DNA of 64,000 nucleotides from Telopea speciosissima (taxonomy: Eukaryota > Streptophyta > Magnoliopsida > Proteales > Proteaceae). Below, in pieces: positions 22,495 through 33,948 of the stretch. Position numbers and translations under genes: made by a program. Positions within the stretch are counted from its first letter, which is position 1, and each line of letters starts with the position of its first letter. Location: assembly GCF_018873765.1 (NCBI RefSeq), contig NC_057926.1, positions 46,677,043 to 46,741,042 on the forward strand. The letters are read 5' to 3'. Under the pieces are notes generated by a model. That model saw only the letters and a list, made by a program, of their open reading frames with translations, had not been told where the DNA came from and made no database searches.

Positions 22495-22672
22495 GATTTT
22501 CATCCTCTTAAGTGCAGTGCACTGTCCAGTGCACCACACTTAAGAATCTAACCGTAAAAATGTGGGCAGTGGCATCTTTTTATTCTCTCAAGTGTTGGAT
22601 GGACGGTTGGATTCTTAAGTGTGGTGCACTGGGCAGTGCACCGCACTTGGAAGAATAAATTTCCGGAAAATC
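22495..22672. repeat. Fold-back MITE
   Basis: About 22,504-22,555 and 22,603-22,652 form long imperfect inverted arms of about 48 bp, sharing TGCACCACACTTAAGAATC and its complement. A loop of about 45 bp contains GTGGGCAGTGGCATC. Each arm also has a smaller palindrome (GTGCACTG.CCAGTGCAC). The outermost bases CC(T)GGA / TTTCCGG extend the symmetry, but target-site duplication is unclear, so the superfamily is not assigned. Confidence 0.75.
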
Positions 22673-22788
22673 TAACTGTGGCACTTTGTTCTTTTTATCA
22701 TCCTGTGTTTTATAGTAAATATGTCAGGTGAGGCTACCCAACAGTATATCTTAAATCTTATAATTTGTAATACATGCCATGGGTACTT

Positions 22789-25340
22789 TGTGAAACCCGG
22801 TCAAATTTCATAATAAATTTGAACTTTTGGAATCCGTGTGATTTCAAGTTCTGGTTCAACTTTGCCCATACTAGCCTCTAAGTTGTGGGCCGTCTGGATT
22901 AAGAAATTCAGACCTATCTCATGACTCGTCTGTAAAGGCATTCCGATCAGCCAACTACCGTGGCCTTAAATGAGTCTGAGGTGTCTAGCGGAAGACAACA
23001 CATAAGCTTGGCATGCTGGATTGATGGCCTGCAAAGCCTCTCTCTGTCTTAAGCCGAATCTCAGGTAAGAATCCCATTTTATATGTATATATGTTGTATT
23101 TTTAATTAACTAGTGTATTAGGGGCAGAATAGTAATTTTTACCTTGTGGGACCCAGCACCAGAGCTACCTGTGTCGGGTCTGCTGGCTGGACAGGCTGCA
23201 GGACCTCCCCCTTAATTAAACTCAATGTTAGTATAATTTAAAATATATTTATATAATGTTTTGTACAACCAAATAGAGTTAGAAAGGTATTTTAGTAAAA
23301 TTGACCATGTGGGACCCACTTTCCCAGTAGGCAATGCTGTCCCTGATAGTTACCCGTACTCGGATGACCTTTAATGTCGCCCGGCATCGAATTATGGATA
23401 GAGTAGTGTATTAAATACAAATTTCAGATATATAAACTGTTATAGAAATTGATTTAAATCTAATTTCAGTCAAAAAGACTGAAATGCCCTTTAGTGCTTA
23501 AATGCCATTACCATATATATATATATATATATAACCTTCTCTTTACTATTACAATCACAACAAACTAAAGGGGCTGAGAGAAACGAATTCTCTCGTGGAA
23601 GAACCAGAAAGCAAGAAGGAAAAATAGAGAAGAAAGGAAAAGAAGAAGAAGAACCCTACAACCTACCTTCTACTTCTGAAATTGAACTTAGAGACTCCAT
23701 TAGAAGGCTGTTGTACCTTGTTTCCTGCTCCTATATTAAGGTAAGCCTTGAATACTTGTTGTCTCCCTCTTTATTTCACTTCTTCTCCATCTCTAGTTCT
23801 TCTATTAGGAAATTCTACCATTAAAGCTTGAAGACCAAGCATGGGATTTAGAGATTGAGCATGTTTGGACTAATTGGAAACAATTTCTGTCCCTTTGAGA
23901 CCTGACATTCAGTAATTCATCAAGTCTGCAGGCTGTATTGCTGTTTTTAATAGTATTTCATAAACCCTAATCTAGTTAATTAGGTTTAATTCTTGAAATT
24001 ATCAAAATTAGGAAGTTGTTTATGAAATTGAACCCCTATGTAGGTAGACCCACCTCAATATGGTGTTAAAACACCAAGATTTACCCTTGCATGTAAGGAT
24101 CTGCCCAAAAATAGGAAAAACCCCAAATTCGAACACACTCCGGGATGGAGTTACAGGCCCAGAGGAGGTCGACCGGCTCCTTTGGAGTTTGCATCCGGTT
24201 TGTCATTTTTGAAGCCTTGATGCCCTGTTATGTTGGGGTTTGCCCTGACACTTCATGGACCTAATAAACACTGTTTTGTCATGATATTTAGGTCTGTTTC
24301 TTTGCTGTCTTTGTGTGCTTTGCTGATCTATTGGAGAACTCCCTAGTTGAACTAGACTCCAATACAGGTAAGGGGATTCGACCTTAATTTCCTGCGTGTT
24401 TATCACATTAATTTCAACTTTATGTTGAATGCCATGCTCATGCATCATTACCTCTAGACCTGGAGCATGTAGTTTTCTAGCTTTTATTTAATGCATTAGA
24501 CTGCATGTAAAATAGGTTGCACAAAGACATACTGCATTGCATTTGCATTGATTATTTATATGATGTGAATTTATGATGATGGAATTCGGTAAATTATAAC
24601 TCAGATCATGCTTGCCTCATCATGTTTAGACTGCACTGGGCTAGGTTGATATTCATTACCCAGTACTGCACCCCTTACCAACAGGGGGAAAGGTGTTGGA
24701 CAACCCGTGGCGTAGACCGATTTGTTAGTTCCGGGATGCCATCTTCCCTATGTTACGGGTCCCTAATTCCGCTGTGGGAATAAACAGGCAGGTTGGTCAT
24801 TTGGGGGTCTGGGTCCGATGTGTTAGTTTCGAATCGGCGGGTCCTCACCGTGGTAGAATGGTCAGTGATCAAGGGTTAGTTCCGAGACCGAGGTTAGCAT
24901 CTACCACTAGTAGTAGTACTTATACCCCATGAGACTTAGTATCGTGCTAGGAACATGTTAGTTTAGCACATGCATCATGGATTTATTGTGTTTGTATGCT
25001 TGTACCCCCTTACTGGCCTCAGTTGAGAGCTCACCCCTGTGAATATCCTTATTTTTCAGGTGATTTAGTTACTTCTAATGTTGGATTTGCAGCGCTGGAG
25101 TTTGAAGTGCACGATACTTCGTGCGCACGTGATGATTGGGCAACCTCCTGATCTTGGCCTGATAATCCAAGCTATCTCCCTACTCTTTTATGCGTTATAA
25201 ATGCTTTATATAGTTATAGAATAGTTTCTTGTATACTTTTACTCTGTGCTACCTTTGAGAACTGTATAGTTGTATCACAGGCCTTATCATTTATATAAAT
25301 GAAATATCATTTGGACTTCTCTTATTAATGATGTTATCTG
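22789..25340 (+). mobile_element. Probable long solo LTR or LTR fragment
   Basis: It begins TGTGAAACCCGGTCAAATTT, a start typical of long plant gypsy LTRs, and contains no supported genes over 2.5 kb. It includes an (AT)n run at 23,512-23,533 next to a candidate transcription-start region (ATATAACC, then a purine-rich leader at 23,570-23,660). The right boundary and target-site duplication could not be fixed, so the assignment is tentative. Confidence 0.35.
23512..23533. repeat. (AT)n microsatellite
   Basis: Eleven AT units in a row. Confidence 0.9.
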
Positions 25341-25360
25341 ATGCAACCAATAAGATTCCA

Positions 25361-26872
25361 TTAACTCCTGTGCAGGGAGGAGTAGCCCACTAATTCCAAG
25401 TGTAGCCCTTGTGACCTATAATAGCTAGTATCTTTCTTTGACTTTTTTTGAGGGGGTGGTTCAATAAGGTCATCAGAACAAGCAGGAAGCTTCTCTATCT
25501 TTGACTTGTTGCCAGAATTAGCAATAACAATTGGAGATAAAAGGCTTGGAACAAAACTTGTTGCTTTAAAGCGTATTGGAATTGTTGCTCCACACACCTC
25601 AACATGCATCGATTGCTTCTTCTCCAAATGATAGACAAGAAGAAAACTGACCAACGACGATGATGATCTTGGTGGTTCCAACTGTGATGGGCCAGCTGCA
25701 TTCTTATTATTCTTGAAGAAATTATCAGAATACGTGTCGAAGACATCTGTCCTATACAAGAGGGTATTAATGTCATTGGTCATCATACCCACGAGTTCAT
25801 AGGAATTAGAATGATATAGAATGGGCTTTGTGGTCTCAACCATATTAATACTATCACATCGGTACATCAACTCCTTCCCATTGTTGGAGTACTTGTTAAT
25901 CTCCATGAACCATATAGGATTCACTGATTTTGATCTATCAGGAAGACGAAGATGCAAAGCCAGCAGCTGACCGTAATCATCCTTGATAAAACTGGTTAGG
26001 CTCAAATTATAATATCTGGGCAGCTCAACTATAGACGGAGCTTGGATCTGTATAGTGTAAAACTTCTCATCATGGAGGTCGAACACAAGGATGAAGGGCT
26101 GCAGCTGTGAACTGGTGGGCATTATTATGGTATAAAGTGCCCCATTCATGAATACCATCTCGTCCTGTTCACATTGGGGTGTGTAAGTATAAGGGAACTC
26201 CTCTTCTACCTTTCTCCATGAACTTTCACCTAATGTAATAATCTCACAATTCATCACTGCATAATCATCACATTTTTTGGTAAAAAATATTCGAAGCACC
26301 TTGTACTTTCCAGTGGAATCCACACCAAAACCAATTACATAACAATTTATAAGAAACCCAGTTGGTACTGGTAACATCAAACAATCTTTTGTGATTGGGT
26401 TGCATATGAATATGCCATAAATACTAATGCAGCAACCATAACCCAAGCGAGAAACCATGCAGAGCAAACCATTGCAAGACCCAAAAATTTTGAAATTCAA
26501 TTTCTTTTCTTTGGGGTCCCTCTCATACTTCCACTCATACTCCAACAACATAATATCCCTTGCTTTCCAAATATGTTTTTCATCTTTATCTTCTTTATCT
26601 TTATCTGTGACCTCGGGGTCTACCAAAAACAACTTTTTTTTATCTGAAGGACCATAGTTATTAAAAAGAATTAGGCTGCTGTGTGGTTGATTCTTCTTTG
26701 ATCTTTCAAATTGCAATTCAACGAATGATTGATCTTTTATCAAACTGAACCAGCTTTTACAAACGCTCTTGAATCGCATAAGAGACTCTATGGGGAGCCT
26801 TGACAATATCTCTGAGATGATATCAAAAGGTAGATGCTGATGATGATGATGCTTAACTTGTTGGTCTTCCAT
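25361..26872 (-). CDS. F-box protein with F-box-associated domain, intact copy
   Basis: A 503-residue uninterrupted frame. Residues about 14-58 are an F-box (LPFDIISEILSRLPIESL, MRFKSVCKSWFSLIKD), which binds SKP1 to place the protein in an SCF ubiquitin ligase. The rest resembles the F-box-associated region of plant FBA proteins (GSCNGLLCMVS, IFICNPITKDCLMLP, IGFGVDSTGKYKVLRIFF, CEIITLGESSWRKVEEE, MVFMNGALY), a beta-rich substrate-binding module. A basic PPPQKKSKKD near the C terminus could be a nuclear signal. I start at MEDQQVKHHH rather than the upstream in-frame methionine at 26,953. Just upstream lies a pyrimidine-rich tract ending TTTTAAG, a likely acceptor of a 5'-UTR intron, and the second copy starts at the same MEDQQVKH. 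The target is unknown. Confidence 0.88.
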   Translation of the reverse strand: MEDQQVKHHHHQHLPFDIISEILSRLPIESLMRFKSVCKSWFSLIKDQSFVELQFERSKKNQPHSSLILFNNYGPSDKKKLFLVDPEVTDKDKEDKDEKHIWKARDIMLLEYEWKYERDPKEKKLNFKIFGSCNGLLCMVSRLGYGCCISIYGIFICNPITKDCLMLPVPTGFLINCYVIGFGVDSTGKYKVLRIFFTKKCDDYAVMNCEIITLGESSWRKVEEEFPYTYTPQCEQDEMVFMNGALYTIIMPTSSQLQPFILVFDLHDEKFYTIQIQAPSIVELPRYYNLSLTSFIKDDYGQLLALHLRLPDRSKSVNPIWFMEINKYSNNGKELMYRCDSINMVETTKPILYHSNSYELVGMMTNDINTLLYRTDVFDTYSDNFFKNNKNAAGPSQLEPPRSSSSLVSFLLVYHLEKKQSMHVEVCGATIPIRFKATSFVPSLLSPIVIANSGNKSKIEKLPACSDDLIEPPPQKKSKKDTSYYRSQGLHLELVGYSSLHRS

Positions 26873-27530
26873 TAATTTGGGTGGGTCCTTAAAAGAAATA
26901 AAAGAAAAATCAACATAAACATATATGCACAAATAGACAGTAATAACAGACAATCAAAGATTAAAAAGGAAGAAAAGCATCAATCCATAAGAAAGAAAGA
27001 AAAACAAAAAAAAAAAAAAAAGGAAAAATAAATCAAAATAATTTTCTAAGATCCAAAGAGGATGATAATAGATGAAGAAAGAGAAAGCTTCTTCATAAAA
27101 AAAAATCTAAAATAAAATATAAAGCAATTGGTGATTGAATTGACACTCGGATCTGGTAAGAGAATCCATCTCCATCGAAGAAGAAATAGTTAGGGTTCAA
27201 GCCTTTAATTAAGGTCGCTAGCTAGGCTTTCAGTTTTTTTATATCGAAATAAAACTAAAATAAAATAATGGATAGAGGAGGAGGAGTATATCAATCAATC
27301 AATCAATCAAATAGGATCGATGGAGTATTACTTTTACCTTTAAACTCAGTCAGACGACCCTTATTCTGTTCTGTTCTCTACTTGGATCAAAGAAAGGAAC
27401 GCATGCACCAACTTCAGGGCTTTGTCTTTCAATTTCTGAACTTAATTTGGTAACTAAACCGTTCTTCTTGGAGGCGTCAGACTGAAACAGAATTAATTAA
27501 TTTATAACGTCGAAATCAAAAACCTAATAG
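26873..27530 (-). other. Probable 5'-UTR with intron of the F-box gene
   Basis: On the minus strand a T-rich tract ending in AAG lies about 15 bp before the start codon. In the second copy the matching upstream segment has a good donor, AAG|GTGCGT near 32,200. The upstream exon (GTTCAGAAATTGAAAGACAAAG on the minus strand) is conserved between copies although it encodes nothing obvious. A short (ATCA)n run lies at 27,290-27,310. Confidence 0.4.
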
Positions 27531-27778
27531 GACTCATCAACTCTCTTAATCAAGAATTTGGAATATCTGTTAGGTTTTCTAACACAAAAAAGGAAACTCA
27601 TTAGGGATAGAAATAGAAAGAGAAACGTGGAGATCAGAGAAAGAGAGAGAAAGAGAGAGAGATCTTAAAGAAGATTTAGGACACTAGGACGTAGGGGAGA
27701 GGAGAGAGTGTGTGTAGAACACTAGGAGGTAGGGGAGAGTAGGAGTGATGAAGAGGGGAAGACGTGACTCATATAAAT

Positions 27779-30157
27779 TAGGGTTGTCAATTGATCGGGC
27801 CGGGGCCGGGGCCGGTCTCGGTCCGATTTACGTTGGATCGATCGGCCTCAAGCTTTAATTGGGCTTCCTTAATTGGGCCTTAATCGGACTTTAACCGGAC
27901 TAAATGCATGTATAACTAGAAACGGGTTGTAAATGGGTAATAAATAAAAACATGTCTTAACTTGTCTATGCGTCAAAAATTCTCCAACCCCCAACCATTT
28001 GGCCAAAGGTTAAATTAACCTATCTTTTTTCCCCTTTTTATATTAAAAGCATGTCTTAATATTTTTTAAATCTTTAGTTTATGGGCATTGGGGGTAAAAT
28101 GAAAATTTCATATAGTAACTAAAGGATAGGGCAAGATCCGGTTAAAAGGGTTGGGCTTGGTCAGGCCTATATTCAGTCGGACCGGTCAGGCAACCGTCAG
28201 GCAAAAGCCTTGCATCGGGAACAACCGATTATATATGTAACTTAATGTCTTAATTGAGACTTCAACCCCAAGCCCAGTCCGACACTCCGACCCAATCTTT
28301 CCAATCCAAAGCTACGCCCTTGACTCCACGAGCCTAAAAAACTTACACAAAGCCCAGAAATTCTTGGATAGGCTTCCAAGGGGTTGGATTTTTTAGGCCC
28401 AATTTGCAACCTATTTTGTTGAACACACAGTGTAAATGACAGTATCTAAGTATTGGTTGTCATTGTTGTCAACACAGTGCATGTGTGTTGGTTGTTGTCA
28501 ACACAATGCACTTTGGTAGAGTACTGATAACAAATGAGCAATATAGATGGCTATGAGTGAGTACAAGCATGTACAACAATGTATTGGTGTAGCAGGACAC
28601 CTACAGACACCTATAGTAATGTGACAACGATCACAATATTATATGGAGTGTATAGTGGCAGTTCAGGGTTGTTACAGTGATCAGGACAGTTCAGGCAACA
28701 TTCTGGATTCATTGGAAGACTTGTGGCAATGCAAACAACAGTAAATGGACAATGTCTCAACATCCCTAGTAGTTCTTAAGACAGTGAAAATGTTACAAAG
28801 GTTTGACAATGTACAAAGAGGTCCCATAGTGATTGAGAATCATCCAAGGGCAATTATGTCATAAAACGTTTTCCATGTGTTTCATACGTGTATTAGCTTA
28901 TGGTATCATACGATTGAAAAAAAAAAAGTAATACCTTTTTTGGGTAGTAATCCATGTAACAAAAGGATTGCAATATTTCTACAAATCACAAGACAAATAT
29001 GAACCATCAAATTTTTAAGGGTTTTTTGGGTTTTTTTTTTTATTTTTAATTTAAACCGCTTGTTTATACTTACGAGAGTGCACAATATTATTTAGAACGT
29101 ATTTATATTACATTGGACTCATAAATTTGACATATGACTAATCTTGACCATGTTTTCTCTATCCAACAACATAGTTGAAAATTAGGTTTTCTGACTCGAT
29201 TTGTCTTTTAGAAAAACCTTGTAACTCAGCCTTGTCAAACCCGGTCAAGACGAGTCATGTTTTTTAATTTTCTTAATACAATAAATATGTATAAATTAGT
29301 AAAAATACAGAAAAAAAAAAATCAAGGAATCAAATATCAATGCATTGTGAGTTTATACCATCGAACAAGAAAAAGGAGTCAAGGAGTTGAGGGTTTCTTA
29401 TAGTTTTAGAATACGTATTCATTATTTTATTCAACTCAATTTCTAAGTGAACCGGCTTTATAGTTTTTTTAAAAAGGACTAAACTCACCGACTTTGTCAT
29501 GACTCTGGGTAAAAATACCTAATCTTATTTGACTCAATCGAACGATTTATGACCTACTCTTTTCATTTTTAACCCTAACCTACTAGTCTACATAACTCTT
29601 GACCAGATTTTCCAAAAAAATTGACTCGACTTGGGCGACTCGCCGTACTCAAAACCTGGTTTTCCAACTGCGTCCAACGGTTGGAATAGACTGATAAATC
29701 ATTTATCCCATGACCCATATGGTCATCTCTATTCACAAATGAGCTCTGAGAATAGAATAGAGCGTGCAGCTTCAAAGAGGTATGCAATCTTTTGTCTTGT
29801 GGGGATGGATGAAAAAGGATTTCTTTTCTATTTTCTTTTTCTTTCTTCTGAAACCTGAATTTTTATTTTTCTGATTGAAGTGGAGAGGGTGTTGTATGAA
29901 ATTTGAGAGAGACTAAATGGAGAGTCTCCTTCATAGACTAAACCATTGTGTTTTCCACTATATTCTGCAACTCATCCGACGCCAGGGCAGGGCAGTGGAA
30001 CTTGTTAAAAGGGCCAACAAAGTACATTTTTAGTTTTTAAAAATTGAAATTGGAATGCCCACTTTGCTAATATTGTAATAAAGAATATAGCAGCAAAAAG
30101 GAATGCTGCAAACAATGGAACATGTTCATATCTGATCCACCTTATTTTGTTGTTAGG
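27779..30157. other. Spacer between the F-box duplicates
   Basis: No gene is supported. GGGCCGGGGCCGGGGCCGG near 27,800 and the many GGTC/GGCC-rich low-copy words are typical of short non-autonomous DNA transposons, as are the ACTCG/CGAGT-rich words near 29,160-29,670, but no complete terminal inverted repeats were traced. 28,430-28,700 carries short imperfect repeats of TTGTCAACACAGTGCA. Confidence 0.4.
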
Positions 30158-30164
30158 TATCAAT

Positions 30165-31792
30165 TAACTCCTATAGGGAGGAACAGCCTACCAATTTCAG
30201 GTGTAGCAGCAGCTAGCCCTTGTGACCTGTAGCTAGTGTTATTATTTTTCTTTGATTTTGACTTGCCACGGCAGGTAGCCCTTTCCTAGCGGCTCACACT
30301 CTGGCACCAGGTCGCCCCTCCCAAGTAACCAACCGCAAAGGACGAGTCAATGAAAGCACCAATGTTACGATTGGAAGAACTCACCCTCATAAACCGGTCT
30401 ATAAGGGGAGGGAACCCAATATCATATATGCCCACATAGAATCCGTTATGGGACCGATGTGGGAGTATTGCACATAACATTAAGCAATAACAATAGGAGA
30501 TACAAGACTTGGAACAAAACTTCTTGCATCAAACTCTATTGGAATTGGAATTGGAATTGTTGCTCCAGACACCCTAACATGCATCCATCGCTTCTTCTCT
30601 AAACAATAGATAATAAGATGGCTGACAAACAATGGTTTCGACTGTGGGCACCGGGCAGCCTCGGCCTTGGCCTCGGCCTCCTCTGCGGACATTTACCCTA
30701 AACAAGAGCATGTTATTGCTCATCATACCCACGAGATGGCAACCAGAATAATAACGAAAAGGCTTTGTCATCTCAACCATATTAATACTATCACATTGGT
30801 ACGACATCTCATTGCCCTTGTTGGACTTGTTAATCTCCATGATCCATATATGATTCACAGATTTTGATTCATCAAAAAGAAGATTATTCAAAGCCAGCTT
30901 CTGGTAACCCTTGATAATAGTTAGGCTCAATCGAAAATAATTCATGGGCAATTAACTTTATAGAAGAAGGGAACTCTATACTAAAAAACTTCTCATCATC
31001 GAGGTCTAACACAAGGATGTAGTGCTGCTGCTGCTGCGAATGCAAACCGGTGGTTGTGGGCACAATGATAGTGCTATAGAGTGCCCCATTCATGAATACC
31101 ATCCCGTCCTCTACAGTTTTTGATCTAAAATAAAATTTCAGATGAGGGATCTCTCCTGCTATCTCTCTCCATGAACTTTCACCAAATGTAATAATCTCAC
31201 ACTTCAACACATAATCATTCTTAGCGGCAGCATCAGAATCGTAACATGTTTCCCATATTAGTAGAATCACCTTGTACTTTCCTGTGGAATCCACACCAAA
31301 ACCAATTAGACAATCATAAAGAAATCTACCTGAGTCTGGCAACATCACACACTCTTTTGTGATTGGGTTGTATATGAATAAGCCATAAAAATTCCTGCAA
31401 CATACAGAAACCATGCAAAGCAAACCATTGCAAGACCCAACAATTCTGAATTTCAATTTCTTTTCTTGCTCCTCCTCCCTCCTATACTTCCATGTATACT
31501 CCAACACAATCTCCCTTGCTTTCCACATATGTTTTTTTTCTTTATCTGTGTCCAATAAAAGTAACTTGTCTACACCACAATTTTCAAAAAGAATTAGGCG
31601 GTGTGGTTGATTCTTTGATCTTTTAAGCTGCAATTCGACGAAAACGGATGATGGGTCTTTCTTTATCAAACTGTACCAGCTTTTACACACCCTCTTGAAT
31701 CGCATAAGAGACTCTATGGGGACTCTTGACAATATGTCCGAGATAATATCACAAGGTAGATGATGTTGATGCTTAACTTGTTGGTCTTCCAT
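30165..31792 (-). pseudogene. F-box gene, frameshifted second copy
   Basis: The start MEDQQVKHQHH at 31,792 and an intact F-box (DIISDILSRVPIESLMRF) match the first copy, and the F-box-associated region follows (RIVGSCNGLLCMVS, IGFGVDSTGKYKVILLI, MVFMNGALYSTII). The frame breaks near residue 285 and resumes in another frame (NYFRLSLTIIKGYQ through GCHLVGMMSNN). It breaks again before SHLIIYCLEKKRWMH and VSGATIPI. Relative to the intact gene there are also a block replaced by Glu/Ala/Gly-rich sequence (30,660-30,700) and an insertion of about 220 bp before the original C terminus. If transcribed it could make only a truncated F-box-containing protein of about 300 residues. Confidence 0.82.
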
Positions 31793-31845
31793 TTGGGTCC
31801 TCAAAGAAATAAACGAGAAATTAACATATATAAACATATGCACAA

Positions 31846-31938
31846 AGGAAAGAGAAGGCTACCTAGTCACGTGGGGCGCAGCTTCTGCGCCTGCTAGACA
31901 CAGGACCACACGAAATGACTGTAATAGCATTCTTTTCC
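31846..31938. repeat. Short fold-back MITE in the F-box pseudogene leader
   Basis: The ends GGAAAGAGAAGGCTAC and (reverse complement of the right end) GGAAAAGAATGCTAT are related. The interior AGACACAGGA...CACGAAATGAC matches the larger fold-back element at 50,704-50,884. The homologous position in the intact F-box copy lacks it, so it inserted after the duplication. Confidence 0.6.
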
Positions 31939-32625
31939 CAAAAAAAATAAAATCAAAATTATTTTCTAAGATGCAAAGAGGATGTTAATAGATGAAGAAA
32001 GAGAAGCTTTTTTTATAAAATAAACTAAAAAAAATAAAAAGCAATTTGTAAGAGAATCCATCTCCATCGAAGAAGAAATAGCTAGGGTTTAAGCCTTTAA
32101 TTAAGGTCGCAAGGCATTCAGTTTTTTATATCGAAATAAAACCCTTAAATATATAAAAATAAATAACTGGAAATAAAACAATTGAAAGAAAGGAACGCAC
32201 CTTCACTTTGTCTTTCAATTTCTGAACTTCGGTAGCTAAAGGGCTCTTCGAGGGGTGAGACTGAAACAGAAATTATAACGTCGGAATCAAAAACCTCTTC
32301 CCCCCTTTGAGATAAAAGATTATAGAGATCAATAGGATTCAAGTCTCTAATAAGAGGAGTGATGTGATGAAGAGGGGAAGACGTGAGATAGAAGGAAAAC
32401 CCCCAATGAGAAACAAGTTGGAAAATATATATGGTTTCCTAATAAGAGGACTGGTCACGTGAAATAAGGAGGAGATAAGGATATAAAGAGTAAAACGTGG
32501 AGATTAGAGAGTAGAGACAGAGACAGAGAGAGAGAGAGATCTTAACAGAAGATTTAGTGTAGGAGAGAGAAAGAAGGACGTAGGGGAGAAGAGGAGTGAT
32601 GAAGAAGGGAAGACGTGACTCATAT

Positions 32626-33948
32626 GAAAACTCTGGCCTTGGTCAGGTCTGTTCGGGCTTTAAACGGTCGTGTATGCAGGCTGGGGCCGCTGACCTAACG
32701 CAAATACCAACAAACACAAAGAAACAAAACATATTCAAGCAACGATAGAATAATTTTATTGATTGTTAATCTTCACAACATGCCACACATTTCTTCTAAC
32801 TCCTCTATGATTTAAGACATTATACATAAAGGTGAACAGTTATTGATCCTATTCTCCGTTATACTGATCTTGGAGGATTCTTTCTATTTCCTCCAACATA
32901 AAAAAAATTGCAGGCCTATGGCAATACCAAACAAAGTCCAAATAGGTTTCTTGACAACCTGAGAAGTCCTTTGCTTTTTTAGTCCAGTCCAATTGTTTGC
33001 AATCCATTGTGGCTAATAGTTTCTTGTAGTCAAACTGGAAGCTCTCTTCAATTCTGTCCATGATCCCTCTGTTTCTGCCTCTGTTGCTGATCATACAAAA
33101 TCATTTATAAAATCCCCTATTATTCATAGCTATTTTCCAGGTGGGTGTATCTCTTGGGTCTTGGAAATATTCAAAGACCAAGTTTATTTGGTGGTTATTA
33201 TAGGTGGATGACATTGAGATCATTCATCCATTTCTGGACACCAGTAATGATTTGAATGGGAGAATACTTGACTCCATTGAAAACAAGGTTCCTTTAGGCT
33301 TCCAATAGGTTAAACTCAATTGTTCAGCATTGCCAAAATGAAACTCAAACTTTTAGCATGAATTCCAATCATCTGCCAAAGTCAACAGATGAAGAGAATA
33401 CCATGGAGTATGTATCATGGGCAAGGAGGTTCACTTACCTTGATACCTGCAAATTCCATATCAAGGGGCAAATGGAATGGAGTAAAGGGTTTTTAGATCG
33501 ACGAATGCGGATCCTTTCAAGTGTGACCCTGTCTTAATCCTTGCTTTTGAACAAGCCATGCTAGAGAGGATATATTCTCTTCATTGCTAATGTCTGTAGG
33601 TCCAGAAAGCAGAAAACAGAAAGCATTTGATCTACAATGTGCATGAGAAGACTGGAAGAAGAACATGGAGGTCATTTGGGTCTAAAGATGGTAACCAACA
33701 TAACTAGAAGGTTCAATAAGAAGTTGAAATTGAAACACCAATCCGGTAAGCAAAGCAAGTTATATATTGTAGGACTAGAAAGGAAACCATCCAACTGTTT
33801 GTGAATTATAAGAGATGCATTAAAACTTACTATTCAACATAACCTATCAATTACAAATTATAACTCAAGTTTTCACCTTTTGTTGTATAAAAGTACATTA
33901 AATCCCACAAGAAACAAAATGAGGAAAAAAAAAGAACTCTGTTTCTCC
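32626..33948. other. Intergenic region with one small unrecognised frame
   Basis: A 70-81-residue minus-strand frame (33,094-32,849) reads MDRIEESFQFDYKKLLATMD and ends ERILQDQYNGE. I do not recognise it, and it may be a decayed transposon fragment since nearby frames are broken. Nothing else is supported up to the ANTH gene, whose 3' UTR probably occupies the last 100-150 bp. Confidence 0.35.

Larger units (their letters stand above)
25350..27778 (-). repeat. Tandem duplication unit 1 (F-box gene plus leader)
   Basis: This unit and 30,158-32,625 align from just beyond the stop codon through the coding region, the 5' UTR, a purine-rich AGAGAGAGATCTTAA block and a shared GAAGACGTGACTCATAT end. 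About 2.4 kb of unrelated sequence separates them. Confidence 0.85.
30158..32625 (-). repeat. Tandem duplication unit 2
   Basis: Second copy of the F-box segment, diverged from 25,350-27,778 by substitutions, indels, a fold-back insertion at 31,846-31,938 and an insertion of about 220 bp at 30,260-30,478. Confidence 0.85.

Noticed and set aside
26870-26953. Longer F-box protein start at 26,953
   Set aside because: The extra N-terminal residues come from a pyrimidine tract with a likely splice acceptor. The second copy shares the MEDQQ start but not the upstream methionine position.
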